The notes under the pieces were generated by a model. The model had not been told where the DNA came from. It saw only the letters and a program-made list of their open reading frames with translations, and made no database searches. A DNA stretch of 64,000 bases. Origin: Clostridium sp. OF03-18AA. GTDB taxonomy: Bacteria; Bacillota; Clostridia; Lachnospirales; Lachnospiraceae. Location: positions 124,001 to 188,000 of the forward strand of contig NZ_QUEP01000006.1 of NCBI RefSeq assembly GCF_003478035.1, read 5' to 3'. Of the stretch, positions 1 to 8,393 are shown one piece after another; within the stretch, counting starts at the first letter, position 1; each line of letters starts with the position of its first letter. The position numbers were made by a program, and so were the translations under genes.

Positions 1-881
1 AACTGAAAGACGCGAAAAAAGTGGCTGCCCTGGAGAGACTGGAGGAGCTTTTTGACAAAGAGCTTTTTGAACAGCTGCTCCCGGCGGGAACGGAAGTTTC
101 CGGGCGGGCAGTATCCTTAAACGGGATCCCATCTGTGGGGAAACATGAGACAGGATCTGAAAATACCGGATCAGGAGCGATGGGAATCCTGGAGACGGCA
201 GAAAAGGAACTGCTTGTCAGCAAATATATTCCGCTTTATTTTGGATCATTTACGGACGGAACAGGGGAGGCGGATGTTGCTCTTGATTATGAGATGGAAT
301 ATCTTCTCTCAGGGAAAAAATCAGACCGTGAAAACTTAAAAGAAGCGGTAAACAAGGTGCTTATGCTGCGCGGATCGATGAACCTTCTGTATCTGCTCAA
401 TTCTCCTGATAAAAAGGCGGAAGCAGAAGCGCTGGCAGCAGCAGTGACAGCGGGGATCATCCCGGCTCAGATGGCAGTCTCATTCCTGATCCTGACGCTA
501 TGGGCATTTGGGGAAGCAGTGCTGGATGTAAAGACACTTCTGGCCGGAGGCAGGGTCTCGTTCTGGAAAACGGATGCGACATGGAAAACAGGACTTTCCG
601 GTCTGCTGGATCAGTCGTTTTTGGGAGAAACGGCAGAGAGCGGACAGGACGGGAGAAATTATACGGAATATTTGAGCTGCATGATGTTCTTTATGGACCG
701 CGGGGTACGAAATTTCCGCATGATGGATCTCATCCAGTGGAATATCCGGATGGGACAGGCTGATTTTTCCGTAGCGAGCTGTGCGTATCAGATCGAGATC
801 GAGGCGGAGGTCATGCAAAAGCATATGTTTTTTCAAAAAGAGGAATACAGAGGAACAGTACATGCGGCGGGATCATATTGA
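1..881 (+). CDS. DUF5702 domain protein of a Tad/Flp-type pilus locus, 5' end outside window
   Basis: The reading frame is open from the window edge and ends with TGA at 879-881, so the N-terminus is missing. The visible C-terminal region of about 290 residues contains the family-like stretches LDYEMEYLLSGKKSDRENL, LRGSMNLLYLLNSP and AVLDVKTLLAGGRVSFWKT. I recognise these as the DUF5702 family, which in Lachnospiraceae sits in Tad/Flp pilus clusters next to TadE-like and prepilin peptidase genes, as it does here. The full-length family normally has an N-terminal membrane anchor, which would lie upstream of the window. Its role in pilus or pseudopilus assembly is inferred from the neighbourhood only. 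A GTG at 21 is an internal codon, not a credible start. Confidence 0.75.
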   Translation, partial: LKDAKKVAALERLEELFDKELFEQLLPAGTEVSGRAVSLNGIPSVGKHETGSENTGSGAMGILETAEKELLVSKYIPLYFGSFTDGTGEADVALDYEMEYLLSGKKSDRENLKEAVNKVLMLRGSMNLLYLLNSPDKKAEAEALAAAVTAGIIPAQMAVSFLILTLWAFGEAVLDVKTLLAGGRVSFWKTDATWKTGLSGLLDQSFLGETAESGQDGRNYTEYLSCMMFFMDRGVRNFRMMDLIQWNIRMGQADFSVASCAYQIEIEAEVMQKHMFFQKEEYRGTVHAAGSY

Positions 882-980
882 TGGCTGGAACAGAATGCCG
901 GGATCATGCTGCCGGAGCAGATCTGGAGTGAGGTTTGCGGGTTGCTGTAAAAATGCTGAGAAATTAAAGAAAGGAGGTGT

Positions 981-1910
981 GTGGACGTGCTCTTCTTTGC
1001 CGGTTTCTTTATGAAAATCAATATACGAAAACTCTTCTTTCATCAAAAAGTGTCTCTCCAGGTACACGAATATACGTTTTTAACCCCGCCGGCAAGGAGA
1101 GTACATCCATGCGCCTCCGGATTTCAGGCATCTATGACGGCAGAGGCAGCCATTGCGCTTCCGCTCGCGATATTTTTCTTCCTGGCACTTCTGCAGCCGG
1201 TATCCTGGCTTGACCGGCAGAGAAAAGTGCAGACCTGCACCGAGCGGATAGGGGAGGAGATCAGCCAGTATGGTCTTCTGATGGATACGGATCCTGAAGA
1301 AGAAAATAGCGGACTTCCCGCATTCTGTACAGACGCGGCAGCAGCACTCTGGATCAGGGGAAGAGTCGGGCAGTATGCGGATCATGTACTGGTAAAACAG
1401 GCAGAGGTGTATGGAGAAAATGGGGATATCACATTTGAGGTGGAGTACCGGGAAGATGTTCCTTTTTATGGGAGAATTCTTGGAAAACAACAGAGAAATG
1501 CAGCTGTAAAAAGGCGGACATGGATCGGATTGAGGGGAAAACTGAGAGGAAATGGGACCGGATTGGAGACGGACCGCGATTCGGACGAAGAGATCGTCTA
1601 TGTGGGGGCCGGGATGGGGCGTTATCATCTTTTTCGTGACTGCCATTATATTTCCAATGAGTACCAGAGCGTGACGCAGATGGAAGCGGAAAAAGGCGGG
1701 AGCTATGGGAAAAAGCGAACGCCCTGCGCAGTGTGTGCGGGAAAGGAAAACGGATCCGGGATCGTCTATGTCACAGCAGCGGGGGAACATTACCATTTCG
1801 ATAAAAACTGTGCATCTATGATCTCTTATGTCCGTGAAATGCCGCGCGGGGAAGCGGAACATATGGGACTGTGTTCCTATTGTGCGAGAAAAAAGGGGGA
1901 ATTGGAATGA
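981..1910 (+). CDS. TadE-like pseudopilin with two C-terminal His/Cys metal-binding-like modules
   Basis: A strong Shine-Dalgarno (aaaggaggtg) precedes GTG at 981; GTG at 987 has better spacing and is an equal alternative. Residues 52-75 (MTAEAAIALPLAIFFFLALL) form the TadE-type N-terminal hydrophobic pilin segment, preceded by an unusually long leader of about 50 residues. After about 130 residues of pseudopilin-like body come two similar C-terminal modules. The first has YH at 215-216, Cys221 and a CxxC at 249-252. The second has YH at 271-272, Cys277 and a CxxC at 298-301. This YHxxxxC...CxxC pattern resembles small zinc-binding modules seen at the ends of other bacterial proteins; metal binding is inferred. 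The stop codon overlaps the next gene's ATG (ATGA), so the genes are translationally coupled. Confidence 0.7.
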   Translation: MDVLFFAGFFMKINIRKLFFHQKVSLQVHEYTFLTPPARRVHPCASGFQASMTAEAAIALPLAIFFFLALLQPVSWLDRQRKVQTCTERIGEEISQYGLLMDTDPEEENSGLPAFCTDAAAALWIRGRVGQYADHVLVKQAEVYGENGDITFEVEYREDVPFYGRILGKQQRNAAVKRRTWIGLRGKLRGNGTGLETDRDSDEEIVYVGAGMGRYHLFRDCHYISNEYQSVTQMEAEKGGSYGKKRTPCAVCAGKENGSGIVYVTAAGEHYHFDKNCASMISYVREMPRGEAEHMGLCSYCARKKGELE

Positions 1911-2341
1911 GTCTGTTTTTTCTGTTTTTGGGGATCGCTGCGTGGCAGGATCTCAGAACAAGAAGTATCAGCCTGGAGGTATTGACTGCGGGTGCGGCAG
2001 CAGGGATGGCTGTTTGTGTGCTGGAAGGCCGTGGACTTGAAGAAATTGTTCCGGCGATGATCCCGGGGATTGCACTTTTGCTCATAAACCGGGTTGCGGA
2101 TGGAATTATCGGGGAGGGAGATGGATTATTTTTTCTTGTGGCCGGTTTTTTCCTTGAATGGAAGGAGATAGTCTTGCTGTTGATCTCCGGACAGTTCTTT
2201 TGCGGTATTTTCGGACTTGCGATGGCGGTAAGTGTAATGACGATAGGAGGCGGAAACGGGAATCTGCGGAAAATGCGGCTTCCATTTTTGCCATTTCTGC
2301 TTCCGACTGCGTTGTGGATGGCGGTGATGAGAGTTTTATGA
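1907..2341 (+). CDS. A24-family prepilin peptidase (TadV/CpaA-like)
   Basis: Predicted to be a polytopic membrane aspartic protease that cleaves, and possibly methylates, type IV/Flp prepilins at the cytoplasmic face of the membrane. The two diagnostic aspartate motifs are present: AAWQDLRTRSIS near the N-terminus and GEGDGLFFL in the middle, in a hydrophobic protein of 144 residues, the short TadV/CpaA size without the N-terminal methylase-type domain of PilD. The start at 1907 is chosen because it overlaps the upstream stop as ATGA; a longer in-frame start at 1871 would lie inside the upstream gene. The stop overlaps the next ATG in the same way. Likely substrates are the TadE-like proteins encoded on both sides and a Flp pilin outside the window. 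Confidence 0.85.
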   Translation: MSLFFLFLGIAAWQDLRTRSISLEVLTAGAAAGMAVCVLEGRGLEEIVPAMIPGIALLLINRVADGIIGEGDGLFFLVAGFFLEWKEIVLLLISGQFFCGIFGLAMAVSVMTIGGGNGNLRKMRLPFLPFLLPTALWMAVMRVL

Positions 2342-2751
2342 GGGAAAAAAGGCAAAAGAATCAAAAATACGATGGAAGTATGACTGTTGAGGCATCCATA
2401 GTCATGTCGGTGGTCATCCTGTCGCTGGCCTCATTGATCCGGTATGCTTATACCGTTCATGATACTGTGACAGGGGGGATGATCCTGGAAGAGACGATCG
2501 AGAGGGTGAGAAATAATGTTGATAAGAAAAAAACGCCAGATATGTTCGAAGCGGAAGGAACCCGGATGGGAAATCCGAGACTTTTTCTTGGAGAGTACAC
2601 GATCGGCCTGAAAACGGGGATAACCGGGATTACAGGAGACGCATCGGCAGGAGACTGGCATCTGAGTATGGAGCGGACCGATTTTCAGCCGGCAACTTTC
2701 CTTAGAAAACAGGATGCCGCAAAGAAGATCATGGACAGGCTGGAGGACTGA
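2338..2751 (+). CDS. TadE-like pilus assembly protein
   Basis: A protein of 137 residues starting MREKRQKNQKYDGSMTVEAS. The segment MTVEASIVMSVVILSLASLI is the TadE/pseudopilin hydrophobic N-terminal helix with the conserved Glu of the MTVEA motif, preceded by a short basic leader of the kind cut by A24 peptidases. The remainder is soluble and has no recognisable domain. Its ATG overlaps the prepilin peptidase stop, and its TGA overlaps the next ATG by one base, placing it in one tightly coupled operon. It probably forms a minor pseudopilin or membrane component of the apparatus; this is inferred from the motif and context. Confidence 0.75.
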   Translation: MREKRQKNQKYDGSMTVEASIVMSVVILSLASLIRYAYTVHDTVTGGMILEETIERVRNNVDKKKTPDMFEAEGTRMGNPRLFLGEYTIGLKTGITGITGDASAGDWHLSMERTDFQPATFLRKQDAAKKIMDRLED

Positions 2752-4223
2752 TGAGGACGGAATTTAAGAGAGAAATGAACCGGAATTATATGGTCCTGCA
2801 TCCGGAAACGGAAATGAATGAAACATATTCGCTGCGCATGCTGTCAGAAAACCGGATCACAGGACTGCTTCCTTTCCGGGAAAAACGGGTCGATGGGGAA
2901 AGCTATCTTTATTTTAACATTACTTCAAAACAGGCACTTTCCAGGATGATGGAGTACCGCTTTTTTACAGCGAAAGAGATCCGGCAGATCATGGAAGATC
3001 TGCTCATGGCAATGGCAGCTTTAGAAAAGTTTTTGATGGATGGAGACCAGCTTGCCCTGGATCCCGATCTGATCTATGTGGATCCGGATGATCTCAAGGC
3101 AAATTTTTGTTTTATTCCGGGAACGGAAGGATCGTTTGAAATAAATTTCCGCAAACTCTCCAGATATATTCTGGACCATGTGGATCATACGGACGGTGAT
3201 GCGGTGATCCTTGCGTTTGCGTTGTTCAAAGCAGGAGAAAAGGAGAACTTTGGGATCGCGGATCTGGAATCATGTCTGAGGGCGGGTGGAAAAAACGACA
3301 GGGAAGCAGGAAAAATGGAAACATATGAGAGAAAAATTCAGGGAGGATGTATAGATGATAAGAGAGAATTACGGGCAGATCAGGAAGAAAAGCAACCAGA
3401 TCCGGGAGAATTTTATGTGGGAAAGCAGGAACGCAGAGAAGGAAAGAAACCGGGAAAATATATGGAACAGGTCCGGAAATCAGAGCAGGAAAAACAGGAG
3501 GACGCCGATGACACGGAAGAGCCGGACATAAAATGGAGAATTTTGCAGGTTTTGCTGGGAATATTGCTGCCTGCAGTTCCGGCGGCTGTATTTCTTGCCG
3601 GTGGAATGGAACTGGTGATCCGTTTAAAATGGGGCATCTTAGCTGCATGGGGAATTCTTCTTGCCGGGATCTTTGCTGTGGGAAAAGAAACGGGCGGGAA
3701 GAAAGGAGAAGATGAGGAGGAGAACGGAGAGGACTGGGAGATCATGTTCCGGGAGGAAGAGGAGCTGGAGCGGGGAGGAATCCCGGAAGCGGGATATTCA
3801 GGCGCAGCAAAACACTTTTTTCAGGAAGAACGGGATCAGAATGATCGCGGGTCACAAACCGAGGAAAAGACCGGGCGGGAAAAAGACGCGGATGAGATGC
3901 ATACGGTCCTTCTTACCGGGCGGCAGATCTATCCGGTGACAAGGCGGCTCGTACCGGAGAACGGAGGCGAAGATGTTCAGGTCGGATATTTTCCCTTTTT
4001 GATCGGGAAGAACTGGGAAATCTCGGACCTCTGCCTGAATCTTCCCCAGATCAGCAGGATCCATGCGAAGATCGAGGAAAGCGGGGACGGATATATCATC
4101 ACGGATCTCAACTCCACGAATGGAACGAGTGTGAACGGTCATTTTCTGGAAACAAATGAAAGCATGACGATCTCTCCGGGGGATCAGTTATCTTTTGCGG
4201 ATCAGAGATATCGTTTCTTATAG
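2751..4223 (+). CDS. DUF6382 and FHA domain membrane protein
   Basis: A protein of 490 residues. Residues 1 to about 170 match the DUF6382 type region (RNYMVLHPE, NRITGLLPF, FYFT-like turns, IYVDPDDLKANFCFIPG), which I recall as a pseudo-kinase-like domain found at the end of Lachnospiraceae Tad loci. A charged linker follows, then two hydrophobic segments at about 265-310, another highly acidic/basic linker, and a C-terminal FHA domain at about 410-490. The FHA core residues are visible as GKNWEISD, SRIHAKI and LNSTNGTSVNG, so phosphothreonine binding is plausible. It is the last gene of the pilus operon (one-base overlap with the preceding stop). It may link a Ser/Thr kinase signal to pilus assembly, which is inference. 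Confidence 0.8.
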   Translation: MRTEFKREMNRNYMVLHPETEMNETYSLRMLSENRITGLLPFREKRVDGESYLYFNITSKQALSRMMEYRFFTAKEIRQIMEDLLMAMAALEKFLMDGDQLALDPDLIYVDPDDLKANFCFIPGTEGSFEINFRKLSRYILDHVDHTDGDAVILAFALFKAGEKENFGIADLESCLRAGGKNDREAGKMETYERKIQGGCIDDKRELRADQEEKQPDPGEFYVGKQERREGKKPGKYMEQVRKSEQEKQEDADDTEEPDIKWRILQVLLGILLPAVPAAVFLAGGMELVIRLKWGILAAWGILLAGIFAVGKETGGKKGEDEEENGEDWEIMFREEEELERGGIPEAGYSGAAKHFFQEERDQNDRGSQTEEKTGREKDADEMHTVLLTGRQIYPVTRRLVPENGGEDVQVGYFPFLIGKNWEISDLCLNLPQISRIHAKIEESGDGYIITDLNSTNGTSVNGHFLETNESMTISPGDQLSFADQRYRFL

Positions 4224-4253
4224 AAAACGGACAAGCATATATTGAGCCATCGT

Positions 4254-4333
4254 GGATTTTGCCGGTTCGGAATGGGAAGTATCGGAAGAATCCTGTTATA
4301 GTGAGGAGATATGGAGTGCCCGTGTATTGTAAC
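4254..4333. repeat. Dispersed hairpin repeat, copy A (3' part of the element)
   Basis: Eighty bases that align with positions 33019-33098 and more weakly with 10664-10727. Shared blocks are ggattttgccg, ttcggaatg, aatcctgtta and ggagtgcccgtgta. The stems are degenerate compared with the copy at 33 kb. It fills the gap between the FHA gene and the next gene. Confidence 0.7.
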
Positions 4334-4415
4334 AGTGGAAAAATAAAAACAGGGGTGGTGTTTTTCTGATATTTGGTCTATGATAAATCCATCAATAATG
4401 AAAGGAGGGGGTATC

Positions 4416-5519
4416 ATGGCATTTCAGATACCGGAATATCATCATCCCGATTTTTCACAGGAACAATTTTTGAAGGCTCCTGACGCAAGATGGGAAGTTG
4501 TGGAGATGGATGGGGTAGCTCCTGAATATTTTCACAGCACATCCATGTTCCCGGAATATTTTAAGATCCAGGGGAAATGGGTTTTGGCGGAAGAAAGCCG
4601 CATGGATTCCAGCGTAGTGATCTGTCCGGATGGACATCTGGAAGTGGTTGAAAACCGGAATCTCAAAAAAGGAGATAAGGTGATCCTGGGACGGAGTGAA
4701 GGGTGTGAAGAGGGTATTTATGTCCACAGCACCGGATTTCAGACAGAGGAAGAGGCAGCACTTGCGGATAAGTTTGTGTTTCGCCAGGGCCGGAGCAGAG
4801 AGACCTCCTATGCGAGAGACTATGACCGCCTGATGGATCTCTTGCGGTATGAGAAAGAACATGGAAAGATCGTCTGGGTCATGGGACCGGCGTTCTCCTT
4901 CGACTATGACGCGAGAAACGCGATGCAGTCGCTGATCGAGAATGGATACGCACATGGTCTGATGGCCGGAAATGCGCTTGCGACTCATGATCTGGAAGGT
5001 GCATTGTTACATACTGCGCTGGGACAGGATATTTATACACAGGTTTCCCAGCCAAACGGACATTATAACCATCTGGATGTGCTGAACAAGGTGCGGAGAA
5101 GCGGATCGATCCCAAAGTTTATCGAGGAAAATCATATTGACAATGGGATTATCTACGGATGCGTAAAAAATCATATTCCATTTGTTCTGACCGGTTCGAT
5201 CCGTGATGATGGTCCGATGCCGGAGGTGATCGGAGACGCGTACCAGGGGCAGAGTGCAATGCGGGATATGGTCAGGGACGCAACCTGCGTGATCTGCCTG
5301 GCAACTATGCTCCATACGATCGCGACGGGAAATATGACACCGTCATTCCGCGTGATGAAGGACGGAACGATCCGACCGGTCTATCTGTACACGGTCGATG
5401 CAGATGAATTTGTTGTGAACAAGCTCATGGATCGGGGAAGTCTTTCGGCGACGACCATCGTGACGAATGTACAGGACTTCATCACGATTATCGCAAAAGG
5501 ACTTGGCGTCATGAAATAA
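4416..5519 (+). CDS. Archaeal-type ornithine cyclodeaminase / LOR-SDH domain protein (TIGR00300 family)
   Basis: A protein of 367 residues; the start at 4416 has an excellent ribosome site (aaggaggggg). It matches the family first described as the conserved region of LOR/SDH bifunctional enzymes and known from archaea, where a Methanococcus member has been reported to act as an NAD-dependent ornithine cyclodeaminase making proline. Recognisable stretches include ARWEVVEMDGVAPEYFHST at the N-terminus, VWVMGPAFSFDYDARNAM, LMAGNALATHDLEGALL, a Gly-rich SGSIPKFIEE region and FVLTGSIRDDGPMPEV in the nucleotide-binding half. It is not related to the mu-crystallin-type ornithine cyclodeaminase. It stands alone between the pilus operon and a rhomboid gene, and no arginine or proline gene adjoins it. 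The exact reaction is inferred from the family. Confidence 0.7.
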   Translation: MAFQIPEYHHPDFSQEQFLKAPDARWEVVEMDGVAPEYFHSTSMFPEYFKIQGKWVLAEESRMDSSVVICPDGHLEVVENRNLKKGDKVILGRSEGCEEGIYVHSTGFQTEEEAALADKFVFRQGRSRETSYARDYDRLMDLLRYEKEHGKIVWVMGPAFSFDYDARNAMQSLIENGYAHGLMAGNALATHDLEGALLHTALGQDIYTQVSQPNGHYNHLDVLNKVRRSGSIPKFIEENHIDNGIIYGCVKNHIPFVLTGSIRDDGPMPEVIGDAYQGQSAMRDMVRDATCVICLATMLHTIATGNMTPSFRVMKDGTIRPVYLYTVDADEFVVNKLMDRGSLSATTIVTNVQDFITIIAKGLGVMK

Positions 5520-5541
5520 CAGCATGGAAAGGATGGAACCC

Positions 5542-6159
5542 ATGGGAAGCCAATATGGAAAAAAGGCTTATGTAAATGGACTCCTGATCGCTCTGAATGT
5601 GCTGTTTTTCCTGTATCTTGAGATCACAGGTTCGTCGGAGGACGCGTATTTCATGTATACAAAAGGCGCAATGTACGCGCCGGCGGTCCTGGAGGACGGT
5701 GAGTATTACCGGCTTTTGACGGCAATGTTCATGCATTTCGGGATCCGGCACATCATGAATAATATGCTGGTCCTGTTTGTTCTTGGAGATAATCTGGAAC
5801 GGGCACTTGGGCATGTGAAGTATCTGATCTTTTACCTGCTCTGTGGGATTGGCTCGAACTGGGTGTCGATGATGGCGCATACAGCTGATACAATGACAGT
5901 ATCAGCAGGAGCGTCCGGTGCAATTTTTGGAGTGGTCGGTGGGCTGCTTTACGTGGTCACGATCAATAAAGGAAGATTGGAGGATCTGAATACAAGACAG
6001 CTTGTGGTCATGATCTTCTTTTCCCTGTATCTGGGCTATACAAGTACCGGTGTGGACAACATTGCACACCTGTCTGGCCTTGTAATCGGCATTATTCTTG
6101 CTATAATTTTATATCATAGGCCTAAGGGAGACCGATGGCCGAACGGAGGTATCATATAA
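5542..6159 (+). CDS. Rhomboid family intramembrane serine protease
   Basis: A polytopic membrane protein of 205 residues with the rhomboid catalytic dyad. The nucleophile is Ser125 in GASGAIFG and the base is His176 in IAHLSGLVIG; the HIMNNMLVLF helix provides the HxxxN oxyanion-type motif. It would cleave transmembrane substrates within the lipid bilayer. The start at 5542 is preferred because gaaagg lies nine bases upstream; in-frame ATGs at 5524 and 5533 lack a spaced ribosome site. The stop codon shares one base with the start of the HIT gene (TAATG), so the two are co-translated. Substrates cannot be told from the sequence. Confidence 0.88.
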   Translation: MGSQYGKKAYVNGLLIALNVLFFLYLEITGSSEDAYFMYTKGAMYAPAVLEDGEYYRLLTAMFMHFGIRHIMNNMLVLFVLGDNLERALGHVKYLIFYLLCGIGSNWVSMMAHTADTMTVSAGASGAIFGVVGGLLYVVTINKGRLEDLNTRQLVVMIFFSLYLGYTSTGVDNIAHLSGLVIGIILAIILYHRPKGDRWPNGGII

Positions 6160-6575
6160 TGAAAGACTGTAATTGTATTTTCTGTAAGATCGCAAATGGT
6201 GAGATCCCATCTTCAACGGTATATGAGGATGAGGATTTTCGTGTAATCCTGGACCTTGGTCCGGCTTCAAAAGGTCACGCCCTGATCCTTCCGAAAGAAC
6301 ATTTTAAGGACGTTACCGAACTGGATCCGAAGATTGCCGCAAAAGTACTTCCTCTCGGGGCAAAGCTTGGAACAGCAATGAAGAAATCTCTCGGCTGTGC
6401 CGGTTTTAACCTGGTTCAGAATAACGGTGAGGCAGCCGGCCAGACGGTATTTCATTTCCATGTACATGTAATTCCGCGTTATGAGTGTGGTCCGGTCATT
6501 GCCGGTTGGACACCGGGAGAGGAAAAACCGGAAGTGCTCGCTGAAACTGCAGAAAAGATCAAGAGTGCACTGTAA
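6159..6575 (+). CDS. HIT family protein (Hint-like nucleotide hydrolase)
   Basis: A protein of 138 residues starting MKDCNCIFCKI, with the N-terminal CxxC (CIFC) common in bacterial Hint proteins, the GHALILPKEHF strand and the histidine triad motif HFHVHVIPRY near the C-terminus. Family members hydrolyse adenosine phosphoramidates and similar purine nucleotide conjugates in the cytoplasm through a nucleotidylated His. The start overlaps the rhomboid stop and has ggagg upstream. The physiological substrate is not known from sequence. Confidence 0.9.
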   Translation: MKDCNCIFCKIANGEIPSSTVYEDEDFRVILDLGPASKGHALILPKEHFKDVTELDPKIAAKVLPLGAKLGTAMKKSLGCAGFNLVQNNGEAAGQTVFHFHVHVIPRYECGPVIAGWTPGEEKPEVLAETAEKIKSAL

Positions 6576-6607
6576 ACGGTAATCAGAAAAGAGTTGAAGG
6601 AGATCAT

Positions 6608-7153
6608 ATGCCGCAGGACAAAGATGAACTGCTGCAAGTACTGATTACGCAATATGCTCAAATGTATATGAAGCTGGCGTATGCGATCGGAGTGCCGTTT
6701 GACGATGTAGAAGATATCGTCATGGAGGCATTCTGGTCGTTCTACCGGGCGGATTATGGTGGGAAGCTGGAGAATGAAAAAGTCGTAAAGGCAATGTTGG
6801 CCCGTATTGTTGAAAATAAATGCATCGATTATTTCAGAAAAGAGAAACGAAGTATCAGGCCGAATGAGGATGAAGATCTGAGCGAGCTGGAGATCATCGC
6901 GGACTTTTCTGCACATGACCCGCTTCAGGCTGTGATCAGCAGAGAAAGCTGTGGTCAGATTTATGAGATCCTGGATGGATTACGAGAATCGTGGAAAGAC
7001 GTTACGATCATGTATTTCATTCAGGGGCTGACGACTGAAGAAATTTGTGAGCGTCTTGAAATCACGAACGACATGTGTCGTTCGCGAATTTCAAGAGCGA
7101 GAAAATACTTAAGAGAAGAACTGCAAAGTCATATTGACAAAGGTCATCTGTGA
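6608..7153 (+). CDS. ECF-like sigma-70 family RNA polymerase sigma factor
   Basis: A protein of 181 residues with a sigma region 2 (DDVEDIVMEAFWSFYR, then KCIDYFRKEKRSIRP) and a C-terminal region 4 helix-turn-helix (LTTEEICERLEITNDMCRSRISRARKYL). There is no region 1 or 3, as in ECF sigmas. The start at 6608 has ggagatc just upstream. The 3' end overlaps the convergent murG gene by ten bases. A DUF4367 membrane protein with an anti-sigma-like layout lies about 1.2 kb downstream in the same orientation (8394-9308) and could be the partner; murG on the other strand separates them. The regulon cannot be inferred. Confidence 0.85.
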   Translation: MPQDKDELLQVLITQYAQMYMKLAYAIGVPFDDVEDIVMEAFWSFYRADYGGKLENEKVVKAMLARIVENKCIDYFRKEKRSIRPNEDEDLSELEIIADFSAHDPLQAVISRESCGQIYEILDGLRESWKDVTIMYFIQGLTTEEICERLEITNDMCRSRISRARKYLREELQSHIDKGHL

Positions 7154-8214
7154 TCCGCACAGTCGTTGATCAGTTTCATGATCGTATCGATCGCGTTATT
7201 TAAATGACTCTTTTCCATATTTTCAATAAATGTCCGGCGATTTTCATAAGTATCATGGATCGCATCAAAAAGAGTATCATCCGTTACTTTCTCTTCTTCC
7301 AGGACTGTGGAATACCCCTGTTTTGCAAAAGAATTTGCATTCAGGATCTGATCTCCACGGCTGGCAGCGGCGGAGAGCGGGATCAGGACGTTTGGCTTTC
7401 TGAGCGCAAGAATTTCACAGATGGAATTTGCGCCCGCCCTGGAGACGATCAGATCAGCTGCTGCGAATAAGTGCTTCAGCGGACTGTCAACATATTCATA
7501 CTGAACATAACCGGAAGTCCCGATCAGGGATTCATCCAGGTTTCCCTTTCCGCAGATGTGGATGACCTGGAACTGCTCTAAGAGCTTTGGAAGAATGCTG
7601 CGGACTGCGCCATTTACCTTGACGGAGCCGAGACTTCCACCGATAACCAGGATGATCGGTTTTGCAGCGGAGAGGTTGGTGTATTGGAGACCGGCAAGTC
7701 TGTCTCCCTGAAGAAGCTCCGCACGGATCGGGGATCCTGTGAGAACTGCCTTTCCCGCCGGAAGATATTTTAGAGTTTCCGGGAAGTTGCAGCATACCCA
7801 TTTGGCGGATGGGATACAGAGTTTGTTTGCCAGACCCGGGGTCATATCTGATTCATGAATGATCGTCGGGATATGGTAGTGTTTAGCGGCGAGAACAACC
7901 GGAACCGCTACAAAGCCGCCTTTTGAAAAGAGAACATCTGGTTTGTATTTTCTTAAGAGTTTTAACGCCTCCGCGTAACCTTTTAAGACGCGGAATGGGT
8001 CGGAAAAATTTTTAAGATCGAAATATCTGCGCAGTTTTCCAGAAGAAATTCCGTCATAAGGAATCCCTGCGTTTTCAATCAGTTTGCGTTCCATACCATT
8101 GTAGGAACCAATGTATCGAATATCGTAACCGGCTGCCTTGAGGGACGGGATCAGGGCGAGGTTCGGTGTAACGTGGCCGGCTGTGCCGCCGCCGGTGAGA
8201 ATAATTGTTTTCAT
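7144..8214 (-). CDS. murG: UDP-N-acetylglucosamine--undecaprenyl-PP-MurNAc-pentapeptide GlcNAc transferase (MurG family)
   Basis: A protein of 356 residues of the GT-B fold. MKTIILTGGGTAGHVTPNLA carries the MurG N-terminal glycine-rich G loops, FSKGGFVAVPVVLAA and the HESDMTPGLANK region line the lipid I site, and VIGGSLGS plus SRAGANSICEILAL match the C-terminal UDP-GlcNAc half. The enzyme makes lipid II on the inner face of the membrane. The start at 8214 follows ggaggcattt; the longer open frame upstream to 8283 is not needed. It stands alone rather than in a dcw cluster, so it may be a second murG copy; the rest of the genome would decide. Confidence 0.88.
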   Translation of the reverse strand: MKTIILTGGGTAGHVTPNLALIPSLKAAGYDIRYIGSYNGMERKLIENAGIPYDGISSGKLRRYFDLKNFSDPFRVLKGYAEALKLLRKYKPDVLFSKGGFVAVPVVLAAKHYHIPTIIHESDMTPGLANKLCIPSAKWVCCNFPETLKYLPAGKAVLTGSPIRAELLQGDRLAGLQYTNLSAAKPIILVIGGSLGSVKVNGAVRSILPKLLEQFQVIHICGKGNLDESLIGTSGYVQYEYVDSPLKHLFAAADLIVSRAGANSICEILALRKPNVLIPLSAAASRGDQILNANSFAKQGYSTVLEEEKVTDDTLFDAIHDTYENRRTFIENMEKSHLNNAIDTIMKLINDCADHR

Positions 8215-8233
8215 AAATGCCTCCATGGAATTT

Positions 8234-8263
8234 CCGGACAATTGTCCGGAGTTTCGGCTCCGG
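8234..8263. promoter_or_regulatory. Adjacent perfect palindrome and hairpin in murG leader
   Basis: CCGGACAATTGTCCGG (8234-8249) is a perfect 16-base palindrome. It overlaps a second hairpin with arms CCGGAG and CTCCGG (8246-8263). Both lie between the murG promoter and its ribosome site, so they could be an operator or a 5' leader structure. Function not known. Confidence 0.4.
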
Positions 8264-8321
8264 CAGGTTATGCGGGAACCCATGTGCGGTGATCAAGATA
8301 CACGAGATTACCGATATTTTA

Positions 8322-8349
8322 ATAGTAACGGCTGAAAAAGAAATGTCAA
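8322..8349 (-). promoter_or_regulatory. Candidate promoter for murG
   Basis: On the minus strand, TTGACA (8344-8349) is followed after 16 bases by TACTAT (8322-8327). The -35 is perfect and the -10 matches four of six positions. Confidence 0.5.
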
Positions 8350-8393
8350 CCCCTAAAAGAAACGAAGGAAGAAAAGAAGTGAGGTGCTGAATC

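Noticed and set aside
881..931. Short frame between the DUF5702 gene and the TadE-like gene
   Set aside because: Only 16 codons; more likely spacer.
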